A stretch of 43,966 nucleotides of DNA from an uncultured Pseudomonadota bacterium (GTDB lineage Bacteria > Pseudomonadota > Gammaproteobacteria > Methylococcales > Methylomonadaceae): contig CAILJB010000078.1 of NCBI GenBank assembly GCA_903834465.1, positions 1 to 43,966 on the forward strand. The letters are read 5' to 3'. Both the position numbers and the translations under genes were made by a program. Below the pieces are notes generated by a model, which ran no database searches, was not told the origin of the DNA, and saw only the letters and a program-made list of their open reading frames with translations. Of the stretch, positions 33,502 through 42,281 are shown one piece after another. Numbering within the stretch: position 1 is the stretch's first letter; every line of letters begins with the position of its first letter.

Positions 33502-34632
33502 ATGGCTGAAGATTCCGGACAAGAAAAAACCGAAGAACCCACACAGAAACGGCTGACTGATGCTCAAAAGAAAGGTCAAATTGCCCGTTCACGGGAACTC
33601 AATACGTTTGTAATGCTTATCGTTAGTGCCTGGTTGCTTATGTCACAAGGTGGGCGTGTTGGCTCAGGGTTAATTGCAATGATGCAAAGCCATTTTCATG
33701 TTTCACGCGAAGTCATTTTTGAACCGCAAGCAACGGTTGTGTTTTTCAAACAAGCCATGCACGATGGTTTATTACTTATTGCTCCAATGCTGGCAATGTT
33801 GACGGTTGCCGCCATTGTTGCTCCCATTTCCTTAGGCGGTTGGATTTTCAATATGGAATCAATAGCACCTAAATTCGACAAGCTCGACCCGATTAAGGGC
33901 TTGCCCAAACTTTTCTCTCTTAACGGCTTAGTCGAACTGCTCAAAGCATTGCTCAAAATGACGTTGGTCGGTTTAGTGGGCTGGCTGTTGTTTAATTCAC
34001 TTTTCGCTGAATTATTAGGACTGAGTGCTGAACCGATGGAACAAGCGGTTGTTCACGCGCTCAAACTAATAGCTCACAGCTTTTTAATTTTAAGCGGTGC
34101 GTTAATTTTGGTGGCGGCAATTGATGTTCCTTATCAATTGTGGAATCACAGCAAAAACTTAAAAATGTCGTTACAAGAAATCAAAGACGAGCATAAAGAA
34201 TCGGAAGGTAGCCCTGAAATTAAAGGGCGGATTCGCCGCACTCAAATGGAAATGGCGCAAAATCGAATGATGAAAGAAGTGCCAAATGCGGACGTAATTA
34301 TTACTAACCCAAGTCATTACGCGATTGCATTGAAATACGATGAAGGTTCGGGTACTGCGCCAATTCTAATCGCAAAAGGCGTTGATTTAATTGCTGCACA
34401 AATTCGTAACCTAGCTATTGAAGCCAATGTGCCATTGGTTGCTGCACCGCCATTGGCACGGGCTTTGTATTATTCCACCGAATTAGATAACGAAATTCCA
34501 CAAGGCTTATATTTAGCCGTGGCGCAAGTGTTAGCGTATATTTTCCAGCTTAAAGAAGCCTATAAAACGCACGGCACGAAACCTGCACCACCAAAAGATA
34601 TTAAAGTGCCTCCCGAATTCAAACAGGAATAA
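33502..34632 (+). CDS. flhB: Flagellar export switch protein FlhB
   Basis: The 376-residue protein begins GQEKTEEPTQKRLTDAQKKGQIARSREL. Four membrane spans follow, and then a cytosolic autocleaving domain with DVIITNPSHYAIALKYD. The family cleaves itself at Asn-Pro in an NPTH motif; here it reads NPSH, a conservative change that keeps Asn-Pro and His. FlhB controls the switch from rod/hook to filament export. The C-terminal tail (about residues 355-376) is proline and lysine rich. Position between fliR and flhA is standard. Confidence 0.96.
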   Translation: MAEDSGQEKTEEPTQKRLTDAQKKGQIARSRELNTFVMLIVSAWLLMSQGGRVGSGLIAMMQSHFHVSREVIFEPQATVVFFKQAMHDGLLLIAPMLAMLTVAAIVAPISLGGWIFNMESIAPKFDKLDPIKGLPKLFSLNGLVELLKALLKMTLVGLVGWLLFNSLFAELLGLSAEPMEQAVVHALKLIAHSFLILSGALILVAAIDVPYQLWNHSKNLKMSLQEIKDEHKESEGSPEIKGRIRRTQMEMAQNRMMKEVPNADVIITNPSHYAIALKYDEGSGTAPILIAKGVDLIAAQIRNLAIEANVPLVAAPPLARALYYSTELDNEIPQGLYLAVAQVLAYIFQLKEAYKTHGTKPAPPKDIKVPPEFKQE

Positions 34633-34638
34633 TGCGTC

Positions 34639-36735
34639 ATGGATTTAACTAAACTCAAAGCCATTTTGGCAATGCTCGGCAAAGCCGAATTGGGTGCGCC
34701 GTTTGTCATCATCGTGATTTTATCGATGGTGATGTTGCCACTGCCGGCGTTTTTACTCGATATTTTCTTCACATTTAACATCGCTTTTTCGCTGATTATT
34801 TTATTGGTGGTGGTGTATACACTCAAACCCTTAGATTTTGGCTCGTTTCCAACTGTCATTTTGTTGGCGACTTTGTTGCGATTGGCGTTAAACGTTGCGT
34901 CAACGCGCGTGGTGTTACTTGAAGGGCATAACGGTGGTGATGCGGCAGGAAAAGTAATTGAAGCCTTTGGGGAATTCGTCATCGGTGGGAATTTTGCCGT
35001 CGGTTTAGTGGTGTTCACCATTTTGATTATTATCAATTTTATGGTTGTCACGAAAGGGGCGGGCAGGGTTGCTGAAGTGGGCGCACGTTTCACCTTGGAC
35101 GCGATGCCAGGTAAGCAAATGGCGGTCGATGCCGATTTGAACGCGGGGTTAATCACGCAAGACGAAGCGCGTGCAAGACGTGCTGAAGTGGCGATGGAAG
35201 CGGATTTTTACGGTTCTATGGACGGTGCGAGTAAATTCGTGCGCGGTGACGCGATTGCAGGGATTATCATTTTGTTCGTCAACATGATTGGTGGTTTAGT
35301 CATCGGGATGTTGCAACACGATTTGTCTTTTGCAGATGCGGGCGAGCGTTACGTTTTATTGACTATTGGTGACGGCTTGGTGGCACAAATTCCATCATTG
35401 TTGCTTTCAACCGCTTCTGCGTTAGTAGTCACGAAAGTGGGCGCAACCAGTCAAAATATTGGTCAACAAGTTAGCCAACAATTATTTGAAAATCCAAAAG
35501 CCTTAATGATTACAGGCGGTGTGATTGGTGCATTAGGGTTAATTCCCGGCATGCCAAACCTCGTATTTTTATTGTTATCGTCAGCATTAGGTGGTTCTGC
35601 GTGGTACATCGACAAACGTCGTAAACAATTACTCCTTGAAGCAACAAATATCAAAAAGCCAGAAGCTGTCGCGCCAACCGAAAGTCGAGATTTGAGTTGG
35701 GAAGATGTCATGCCCGTTGATATTATCGGTTTGGAAGTGGGCTATCGCTTAATTCCATTAGTAGATAAAAACCAAGGCGGACAATTGATGGTGCGGATTA
35801 AAGGCGTGCGGAAAAAATTGTCGCAAGAGCTTGGTTTCTTAATTCCATCCGTTCATATTCGCGATAACTTAGATTTAAGCCCTACAACGTATCGTATTTC
35901 GTTGATGGGTGTTACGGTTGGTGAAGCCGAAATCGTCCCTGAAATGGAAATGGCGATTAACCCAGGTCGTGTATTTGGTGAATTAGTCGGTAAAGCCTGT
36001 AAAGATCCGGCGTTTGGTTTGGATGCGGTCTGGATTGAACCGAATCAAAAAGATTATGCACAAACAATGGGGTATACCGTCGTGGATTCGGGAACGGTTG
36101 TGGCGACACATTTAAGTCATTTATTGCAATCGCACGCCCATGAATTATTGGGCTACGAAGAAACGCAACGTATGCTCGATAACTTGGCAAAATCTGCGCC
36201 GAAATTGGTCGAAGATTTGGTACCAAAAACATTGCCACTGGGTATTGTCACAAAAGTATTGCAAAACTTGCTTATTGAACAAGTGCCAATCCGTGATATG
36301 CGTAGCATTGCCGAAACTTTGGCAGAATACGGCAGTAAGAGTCAAGATACCGACATTCTGACCTCCGCCGTGCGTACAGCCTTAGGACGTTTAATTATTC
36401 ATGAAATTACCGGTTCATCAGATGAATTAACAGTTATTACATTAGATAGTGAGTTGGAACAGATATTGCAGAAGTCTCTACAAACGGCGAGCGAAAACGG
36501 TACCGGCGTAGAACCAGGGCTAGCAGATCAAATGCACGACTCATTGCAAGAGAATACGCAGCAAATGGAAATAGATGGACAGTTGCCTATTCTATTAGTG
36601 TCTTCTTATATCCGCCCTTGGTTATCACGTTTCGTTCGTCATTCGATTCCGAACTTACATGTTTTGGCATACAACGAAATCCCTGCTGATCGGCAGGTGA
36701 AAGTCATTGCAAATGTCGGACGACGCACTAACTGA
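34639..36735 (+). CDS. flhA: Flagellar export protein FlhA
   Basis: The 698-residue protein has an N-terminal membrane part with about eight spans, the FHIPEP-region text SFPTVILLATLLRLALNVASTRVVL, and the cytosolic loop GQKQMAVDADLNAGLI-like segment (here GKQMAVDADLNAGLITQDEARARRAEV). The large cytosolic domain is full length, with EQVPIRDMRSIAETLAEYG near residue 555. FlhA forms the nonamer that binds chaperone-cargo complexes. It starts 6 nt after flhB. Confidence 0.97.
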   Translation: MDLTKLKAILAMLGKAELGAPFVIIVILSMVMLPLPAFLLDIFFTFNIAFSLIILLVVVYTLKPLDFGSFPTVILLATLLRLALNVASTRVVLLEGHNGGDAAGKVIEAFGEFVIGGNFAVGLVVFTILIIINFMVVTKGAGRVAEVGARFTLDAMPGKQMAVDADLNAGLITQDEARARRAEVAMEADFYGSMDGASKFVRGDAIAGIIILFVNMIGGLVIGMLQHDLSFADAGERYVLLTIGDGLVAQIPSLLLSTASALVVTKVGATSQNIGQQVSQQLFENPKALMITGGVIGALGLIPGMPNLVFLLLSSALGGSAWYIDKRRKQLLLEATNIKKPEAVAPTESRDLSWEDVMPVDIIGLEVGYRLIPLVDKNQGGQLMVRIKGVRKKLSQELGFLIPSVHIRDNLDLSPTTYRISLMGVTVGEAEIVPEMEMAINPGRVFGELVGKACKDPAFGLDAVWIEPNQKDYAQTMGYTVVDSGTVVATHLSHLLQSHAHELLGYEETQRMLDNLAKSAPKLVEDLVPKTLPLGIVTKVLQNLLIEQVPIRDMRSIAETLAEYGSKSQDTDILTSAVRTALGRLIIHEITGSSDELTVITLDSELEQILQKSLQTASENGTGVEPGLADQMHDSLQENTQQMEIDGQLPILLVSSYIRPWLSRFVRHSIPNLHVLAYNEIPADRQVKVIANVGRRTN

Positions 36736-36759
36736 TTTAAAAGAAACTAAGGACTTCTA

Positions 36760-38574
36760 ATGAAAATGAAACGCTTTTTTGCAGAAAACATACGACAAGC
36801 CATGCAGATGGTGCGCGAAGAATTAGGCGCAGATGCGGTCATTATGTCTAATCGCAAAGTCGATGGCGGCGTTGAAATTGTCGCCGCACGCGATTTTGAT
36901 GAACAATCCGTGCGTTCAAGTACGTCATCGAAAAGCGATGATATGCAACCGGATTATTTCAAACCGTCTAAATCTGAAAGACACATTAAGAAAGTCGATT
37001 TACCTGATTTTCAAGCAGAAAAAAATCGTTTACACGTCATTAGCAGTCCCCGCAAACAAGACGATAAAACATTCGGTAGCAGCACTGCAAAACGTGGCAT
37101 TGACCAATATGTCGGTTATGCTGAAAAAGTGCAATTACGCGGTAATCCTGATGCGGTAAAACATCATTTCAAAACGCCAGCACCAGCGGTAAAACCGTCT
37201 GTGCCGTCGATTATGATTAAAGTGCCGCAAAAGAAAGCAAAACCACAACCTGCCCCGCAACGCGAACCGGTTTACCGTGAGCAAATGCCACAACGTGAAT
37301 CGATGTATCGCGATGAATTATCGCAACGCGAGCTTGTACCACAACGTGAAATGTATCGTGAGCCATTGCCACAACGCGAACCTATCATGCCGCAAGCGCG
37401 TGATACGCAAAGCGAAGTTCGCACCGAAGCGCGTGATTTACGTCAATATTTCCGCGAAGATTATCACGACGAATTTGAAGAATTTTTGCAAGAAGAGGCA
37501 ATTCTTGAAGACGTTTACACTGCACCAAAACCGCAATCTGCGCGTGTTGCTCCTGTATTGCATGAGGAAGAAATAGAAACACCAAAATTTGAACCAGTGC
37601 GTCATGAAGCCGCAGTGAGTAAAGACAAAGAAAATCCGTCGGAAAAACTGTTGTTGCAAATGACGAAAGAAATTAAATCTTTACGCAATACGGTCGATAA
37701 TAAGCTATCCAGTATTAACTTTGCTCGCCATGCACAAAATCCAAATTCCACGCCTATTCGTAGTGAATTGCTGCAACGGTTGGCACGCATGAGTGTGTCA
37801 AAAAAGTTAAGCATCAAAATTGCAAATCGTTTTGCAAACCACACGAATTTTGATTTTGTTTTTACTCAAGCGCAAGAATTACTTGCCAAAGTGTTACCAC
37901 TTGCCGAAGATGATTTACTTGAAACCGGCGGCATCGTGTCTTTAGTCGGGCCGACAGGCGTAGGTAAAACCACCAGTGTCGCCAAACTCGCCGCTCAATT
38001 CATTCTCAAACACGGTGCAAACCAAGTCGCTTTAATTACCACCGATAATTATCGTATTGCCGCACATGAACAATTAAATACTTATGGTCGTATACTTAAC
38101 GTTCCCGTTCGTGTCGCGTCGAGTGCGTCAGAATTAAGTCATTTGATTCATAGTTTTTCAGATAAAAAACTCATTTTGATTGATACGGCTGGCATGAGCC
38201 AACGTGATATGAAATTGATTGAGCAAATTAACACGCTCAAAGAAAACGATTTAATCATCAAATCTTATCTCGTGATGTCGGCAGCGACCGAATACAAAGC
38301 GATGAATGAAATTATTGATGCGTTCCATCTTTTTAAACCACAAGCAGCAATTTTAACCAAACTCGATGAAGCGGCAACGATAGGTTCGGCGTTGTCATCA
38401 CTCATCGAACATAATTTAGCTTTATCTTTTATTACTAACGGTCAACAAGTCCCCGAAGATATGCGTCATCCGTGTGCGAGAGAATTAGTCGCCCAATGCG
38501 TTGCTGAATTGGATGTTGAAGACGAAGATTACGAAGAAAACAACGAAGCATGGGTGGCTCAAGGTTATGCTTAA
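36760..38574 (+). CDS. flhF: Flagellar placement GTPase FlhF
   Basis: The 604-residue SRP-type GTPase has its N-terminal FlhF segment (RFFAENIRQAMQMVREELGADAVIMSNRKV), then a long disordered linker, and the NG domain from about residue 300. The P-loop is at residues 397-404 (GPTGVGKT), followed by TTDNYRIAAHEQLNTYGRIL, LIDTAGMSQRD and ILTKLDEA. FlhF sets the polar position of the flagellum. The linker includes an unusual run of PQRE/YRE repeats at residues 166-210, making this protein longer than many FlhF proteins. The stop overlaps flhG by 8 nt. Confidence 0.96.
   Translation: MKMKRFFAENIRQAMQMVREELGADAVIMSNRKVDGGVEIVAARDFDEQSVRSSTSSKSDDMQPDYFKPSKSERHIKKVDLPDFQAEKNRLHVISSPRKQDDKTFGSSTAKRGIDQYVGYAEKVQLRGNPDAVKHHFKTPAPAVKPSVPSIMIKVPQKKAKPQPAPQREPVYREQMPQRESMYRDELSQRELVPQREMYREPLPQREPIMPQARDTQSEVRTEARDLRQYFREDYHDEFEEFLQEEAILEDVYTAPKPQSARVAPVLHEEEIETPKFEPVRHEAAVSKDKENPSEKLLLQMTKEIKSLRNTVDNKLSSINFARHAQNPNSTPIRSELLQRLARMSVSKKLSIKIANRFANHTNFDFVFTQAQELLAKVLPLAEDDLLETGGIVSLVGPTGVGKTTSVAKLAAQFILKHGANQVALITTDNYRIAAHEQLNTYGRILNVPVRVASSASELSHLIHSFSDKKLILIDTAGMSQRDMKLIEQINTLKENDLIIKSYLVMSAATEYKAMNEIIDAFHLFKPQAAILTKLDEAATIGSALSSLIEHNLALSFITNGQQVPEDMRHPCARELVAQCVAELDVEDEDYEENNEAWVAQGYA
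37255..37389 (+). repeat. Degenerate in-frame repeat in flhF linker (PQRE-xYRE)
   Basis: Residues 166-210 of FlhF carry five or six imperfect copies of a QREP/QREM-YREx-P unit. The DNA copies vary at third positions (CAACGCGAA, CAACGTGAA), so the repeat is held at protein level. The stretch is basic-acidic and proline rich and likely unstructured. Confidence 0.7.
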
Positions 38575-39436
38575 ACAACCAGATCAAGCGGCAGGCATTC
38601 GCAAAATGAATAAAAGTAAACCCGTGCGAGTGATTGCCGTTGCCAGTGGCAAAGGTGGCGTGGGAAAAACGAATATTTCAGTGAATGTCGGCATTTCTTT
38701 AGTACAAATGGGACAGCGCGTCGTGTTAATGGACGCGGATATGGGTTTGGCAAATGTTGATATTTTGTTAGGGGTTTATCCCAAATACAATTTGTCGCAT
38801 GTTTTGACCGGCGAAAAAACGCTCGATGAAATCATGGTGACTTCGCCATCAGGATTAAAACTGATTCCGGGTGCGTCGGGTATTCAAAAAATGACCGAAC
38901 TGTCGACTATTGAACAAGCGGCGGTCATTCGTGCATTTAGTGAAATTGACCAGCAAATTGACGTACTTATTGTTGATACCGCTGCGGGGATTTCATCAAG
39001 TGTGGTGAATTTCTCTCGCGCGTGTCAGGAAATTATTTTAGTGATTTGTGACGAACCGACTTCGCTCACCGATGCGTATGCGTTTATCAAATTATTGAAT
39101 CGAGATTATGGATGTAATCATTTTCATATCATCGCGAACATGGTGCAGTCAGTGCAGCAGGGCAGGGCATTATTTCAAAAGCTCAATAAAGTCACCGACA
39201 ATTATTTAGATGTGACATTGCAATTTGTTGGCGCAATTCCTTTTGATGAATATTTACGTCAATCTGTGCAAAAACAAACACCTGTTGTGTTAGGTTTTCC
39301 GCGCAGTAAATCTGCCCAAGCGATGAAATCTATTGCTGTAAAAATTGATAATTGGCCATTAAAAACACAGGCGGGAGGATATATTGAATTTTTCATCGAA
39401 CGCATGGTTAAATACGCGCAAAAGGATGTCGCATGA
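38567..39436 (+). CDS. flhG: Flagellar number regulator FlhG (FleN/MinD-like ATPase)
   Basis: This ParA/MinD-type ATPase has the deviant Walker A motif ASGKGGVGKTN, VVLMDADMGLANVDILLGVYP and VLIVDTAAGIS. FlhG limits flagellar number and acts on FlhF and on the master regulator. The frame is open from 38501, but that would overlap flhF by 74 nt. The ATG at 38567 gives the family-like start MLKQPDQAAGIRKMN, 289 residues and an 8-nt overlap (ATGCTTAA). The stop overlaps the next small gene by 4 nt. Confidence 0.94.
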   Translation: MLKQPDQAAGIRKMNKSKPVRVIAVASGKGGVGKTNISVNVGISLVQMGQRVVLMDADMGLANVDILLGVYPKYNLSHVLTGEKTLDEIMVTSPSGLKLIPGASGIQKMTELSTIEQAAVIRAFSEIDQQIDVLIVDTAAGISSSVVNFSRACQEIILVICDEPTSLTDAYAFIKLLNRDYGCNHFHIIANMVQSVQQGRALFQKLNKVTDNYLDVTLQFVGAIPFDEYLRQSVQKQTPVVLGFPRSKSAQAMKSIAVKIDNWPLKTQAGGYIEFFIERMVKYAQKDVA

Positions 39437-39672
39437 ACATTCAAAAATTCCAGTCTAATCCGCTGACACCGAATTTTGAGGTGTCACCACGATTGATTAA
39501 CCGAAAGCTAAATATTATTCGTCATGCCGTTCATGCAGTACAGAAAAAAACGGGGCGTGCCGAAAATCAAGATGTGGCCGCCTATCTAGGTGTTAGTCTT
39601 GCCGAGTACAATCATATTTTGCAAGAAGCGAACAGTTATCGCCTTTTCAGTTCTAAGCAGGAGGTCGCATGA
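39433..39672 (+). CDS. Stand-alone sigma-28 region-3-like protein (79 residues), probable FliA domain duplicate
   Basis: This 79-residue protein closely resembles a part of the neighbouring FliA. Its IIRHAVHAVQKKTGRAENQ matches FliA IISEAIRVLENQTGCAAKD. Its AAYLGVSLAEYNHILQEANSYRLFS matches FliA AEYLGISLDEYNHILRDSNNCRVFS. In FliA this is region 3, the helix-turn-helix between the -10-binding and -35-binding regions. The small protein has no region 2 or region 4, so it cannot work as a sigma factor. It overlaps flhG by 4 nt and fliA by 4 nt, so it is co-translated with both and is not a decaying fragment. A regulatory role, such as binding DNA, core polymerase or the anti-sigma factor FlgM, is inference. 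Confidence 0.8.
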   Translation: MNIQKFQSNPLTPNFEVSPRLINRKLNIIRHAVHAVQKKTGRAENQDVAAYLGVSLAEYNHILQEANSYRLFSSKQEVA

Positions 39673-40400
39673 GTGCAGTTGCCATGTACAGTTCCGTTCA
39701 AATCGGTAATATCGATGCTCAAGTCATGCAGCATGCGCCGCTGGTTAAACGCATTGCCTATCATCTACTTGGTAAATTACCCGATACTGTTCAAGTTGAT
39801 GATTTAATTCAAGCTGGGATGCTCGGTTTGTTAGAATCAATGAAAAATTATGATGCGAGTAAAGGCGCGAGTTTCGATACTTATGCCGGTATTCGTATTC
39901 GCGGGTCAATGCTTGATGAAGTTCGCCGGTGTGACTGGGTACCACGTTCGGTTTATAAAAAATCACGCATTATCAGTGAAGCGATTCGTGTTTTAGAAAA
40001 TCAAACTGGATGCGCCGCAAAAGACGGTGACATTGCCGAATATTTGGGTATCAGTCTTGACGAATATAATCATATTTTGCGTGACTCGAACAATTGTCGA
40101 GTGTTCAGTATTGAAGAATTGGCGCAAACTGGTGATAATTACCTCGAAGAGTCTTCTGGTGTCACCGAAGCACCGTTGGAAAGTGTCAGTCGTGAAAACT
40201 TTCAACGTGCGCTGAGTGCTGCAATTGCCAGTTTACCTGAGCGCGAACGGTTGATTATTTCTTTGTATTACGACGAAGAATTGAATTTACGCGAAATTGG
40301 CAAGATTTTAAATCTTACCGAATCACGGGTCAGTCAAATTAGTTCTCAAGCGGTCATCCGATTACGTTCTCGACTGAGTGGCTGGCTAGATAATGATTAA
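39669..40400 (+). CDS. fliA: Flagellar sigma factor FliA (sigma-28)
   Basis: The 243-residue protein has region 2 (VDDLIQAGMLGLLESMKNYDASKGASFDTYAGIRIRGSMLDEVR), region 3 (AAKDGDIAEYLGISLDEYNHIL) and region 4 (LPERERLIISLYYDEELNLREIGKILNLTESRVSQISSQAVIRLR). FliA transcribes late flagellar, flagellin and motility genes. The start overlaps the small region-3-like gene by 4 nt. In pseudomonads cheY and cheZ follow fliA; here a 61-base gap leads to motC. Confidence 0.96.
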   Translation: MSAVAMYSSVQIGNIDAQVMQHAPLVKRIAYHLLGKLPDTVQVDDLIQAGMLGLLESMKNYDASKGASFDTYAGIRIRGSMLDEVRRCDWVPRSVYKKSRIISEAIRVLENQTGCAAKDGDIAEYLGISLDEYNHILRDSNNCRVFSIEELAQTGDNYLEESSGVTEAPLESVSRENFQRALSAAIASLPERERLIISLYYDEELNLREIGKILNLTESRVSQISSQAVIRLRSRLSGWLDND

Positions 40401-40404
40401 CACC

Positions 40405-40436
40405 TAACACGTTATGCCAATACGGTCGGCGTGTTA
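40405..40436 (+). repeat. Inverted repeat between fliA and motC
   Basis: TAACACG (40405-40411) pairs with CGTGTTA (40430-40436), with a possible inner GCC/GGC pairing. It lacks a T run, so it looks like an mRNA processing or attenuation stem rather than a classic terminator. Confidence 0.4.
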
Positions 40437-40461
40437 CTAACGCAAGAGTAGAGGCAAACGA

Positions 40462-41205
40462 ATGGATATTTTAAGTATTGCGGGAATTATTGTTGGTGTA
40501 GGCGCGATTCTTACCGGAATGACATTAGAAGGCGGGGACGTTAACGCATTAGTTAACTTACCCGCCTTTATTATTGTATTTGGCGGCACAATTGGTGCGG
40601 CTTTATTGCAATCCCCCGTAAAATTAGTCGCAAAAGCTCTAAAAATGCTGCCGTGGGTGTTTAATCCGCCACAACTTAGTTTACGCGAACAAAGTGAACA
40701 TATTGTAATGTTAGCCGTGTTGGCGCGTAAAAATGGCTTGTTGGGTTTAGAAAGTCAAATTGATACTGAACCCGATGAATTTATGAAACTTGCCATTCAA
40801 TTGTTGGTCGATGGTTGCCAACCGGCAGTGATGCACGATATTTTAGAACTCGAACTTTCTGCTATCGAATCAAATGAATTACAAGCCGCCAAAGTATTTG
40901 AAGCAATGGGCGGGTATGCACCAACGATTGGTATTATCGGTGCGGTGCTAGGCTTAATTCACGTTATGCAAAATCTTGCCAGTCCCGCTTCATTAGGCGC
41001 AGGAATTGCCACCGCTTTCGTTGCAACGGTTTATGGTGTCGGTTCGGCAAACTTAATTTTTCTTCCCACCGCAAGTAAACTTAAAACACAAATTTTAGCA
41101 ATGAGTCAAGGGCGCGAAATGCTTATTGAAGGTTTTAACTCCATTGCAATGGGGGAAAATCCACGCATTATCGAAATCAAACTTAGCAGCTATGTGAATA
41201 ATTGA
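40462..41205 (+). CDS. motC: Flagellar motor stator protein, MotA/MotC type
   Basis: The 247-residue protein has four membrane spans: IAGIIVGVGAILTGM, LPAFIIVFGGTIGAALL, and the paired C-terminal spans YAPTIGIIGAVLGLIHVM and ATAFVATVYGVGSANLIFLP, matching the MotA/PomA/TolQ family. It forms the proton- or sodium-driven stator with the next gene product. Linkage to flhFG-fliA and a following MotD-type gene suits the MotC class of pseudomonads. The ion used cannot be stated. AGAGG precedes the start. Confidence 0.93.
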   Translation: MDILSIAGIIVGVGAILTGMTLEGGDVNALVNLPAFIIVFGGTIGAALLQSPVKLVAKALKMLPWVFNPPQLSLREQSEHIVMLAVLARKNGLLGLESQIDTEPDEFMKLAIQLLVDGCQPAVMHDILELELSAIESNELQAAKVFEAMGGYAPTIGIIGAVLGLIHVMQNLASPASLGAGIATAFVATVYGVGSANLIFLPTASKLKTQILAMSQGREMLIEGFNSIAMGENPRIIEIKLSSYVNN

Positions 41206-41207
41206 TT

Positions 41208-42065
41208 ATGGCACGCCGAAAAAAGAAAGTTGAAGAACACACTAACACTGAGCGTTGGATGGTGTCTTATGCCGATTTCGTGACGCTATTATTTGCATTT
41301 TTTGTGGTCATGTATTCGATTTCGTCACTCAATGAAGGCAAATATAAAACGTTATCTGCTGCGATTTCGCAGGCATTTACGGTTCAGGATTTATTGAATC
41401 AGCCAAAAACAGAGCCGATAACGCTTTTCGAACAACCCCCAACTATTGCAGAACCGCCACCGTTAGAAAGTGAGCCGTATGCAGAAGTGGAAAAGCGTCG
41501 TGAATTAAGTGCGGCAATTGTTGCAGAACAAGAAAAACTCAGCAGCGCGTCAAAACAACTCGAAGATGTGTTATCACCGATGATTCAAGAAAATTTGGTG
41601 TCGGTGAAAAAACACGATTTTTGGATTGAATTACAAATGAGTAGCGAATTATTGTTCACCAGTGGTAGTGATCAATTATCGAAACGTGCCGCAGAGGTGA
41701 TTAAAACCATTGCGTTAGTTCTCAATCCATTACCAAATTCGATTAGCGTTGAAGGCTATACTGATAATATTCCTATAGAAACGGTCATTTTTCGCTCTAA
41801 TTGGGATTTATCTTCATCGCGGGCAACAAGCGTGGTGCATGAGTTGATTAAAGCAGGGATTGACCCATTGCGTTTGTCGGCGACAGGTTATGGAGAATAC
41901 CATCCTATTGCCGATAATAAGGACGAGAAAGGGCGTTTTCAAAATCGGCGTGTGACGTTAGTTGTCGCATCGCTTGCCTTTTCACGTTACGGTGCGAGCG
42001 ACGAAGAACGTGCTAAATTGCTTAATTTGCAGTCTTCTAACGCACCACCCGTTAAAAAACCTTAA
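41208..42065 (+). CDS. motD: Flagellar motor stator protein, MotB/MotD type (OmpA-like peptidoglycan anchor)
   Basis: The 285-residue protein has a basic N terminus, then WMVSYADFVTLLFAFFVVMYSISS with the ion-carrying aspartate D23 in the single span. A linker follows, and then a C-terminal OmpA-like domain (VEGYTDNIP, then DLSSSRATSVVHELIKAG, then GYGEYHPI and NRRVTLVV). An in-frame TTG at 41202 would overlap motC, but ATG at 41208 is preferred. It anchors the stator to peptidoglycan. The gene starts 2 nt after the motC stop. Confidence 0.94.
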   Translation: MARRKKKVEEHTNTERWMVSYADFVTLLFAFFVVMYSISSLNEGKYKTLSAAISQAFTVQDLLNQPKTEPITLFEQPPTIAEPPPLESEPYAEVEKRRELSAAIVAEQEKLSSASKQLEDVLSPMIQENLVSVKKHDFWIELQMSSELLFTSGSDQLSKRAAEVIKTIALVLNPLPNSISVEGYTDNIPIETVIFRSNWDLSSSRATSVVHELIKAGIDPLRLSATGYGEYHPIADNKDEKGRFQNRRVTLVVASLAFSRYGASDEERAKLLNLQSSNAPPVKKP

Positions 42066-42110
42066 CGCGCACTCAAACAAAATGGTGGGCGTGAATTACG
42101 GAGTTCGATT

Positions 42111-42281
42111 ATGTTAGAAGTTCAAGCCGTTTCCCCCTCTCATCCTGTTATTAAAGCGAAAAAAATTCACCGAGATGAATATCGCACGCCTAACAAGCTG
42201 CATAGAAATAATCCTAGATTGGAAGAACACGAGGAAAAACAGGATGATTCACCTAGCGAACACATTGACGAGCGAGTTTGA
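42111..42281 (+). CDS. Small hydrophilic protein of unknown function, 56 residues
   Basis: This gene encodes 56 residues starting MLEVQAVSPSHPV and ending SEHIDERV. It is highly charged with no hydrophobic segment. A GGAG site lies about 8 bases before the ATG. It sits between motD and the DUF2802 gene, overlapping the latter's start by 38 nt in another frame. Short proteins with this opening and an acidic IDE-type ending are often seen beside motCD/DUF2802 genes in gammaproteobacteria by my recollection. Function is unknown; translational coupling to the DUF2802 gene is likely. Confidence 0.65.
   Translation: MLEVQAVSPSHPVIKAKKIHRDEYRTPNKLHRNNPRLEEHEEKQDDSPSEHIDERV

Noticed and set aside
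34560-35156. 198-codon minus-strand ORF
   Set aside because: It is antisense to flhB/flhA, a known long-shadow region.
37255-37389. Repeat tract in flhF considered as a CRISPR-like array
   Set aside because: Units are short, in frame, imperfect and without spacers, so this is a protein repeat.
38501-38566. Upstream start of flhG
   Set aside because: It lies inside flhF and gives a leader unlike other FlhG proteins; the ATG at 38567 is preferred.
40397-40423. Sigma-28 promoter before motC (GCCAATAC at 40416-40423)
   Set aside because: The matching -35 region at the required distance is poor.
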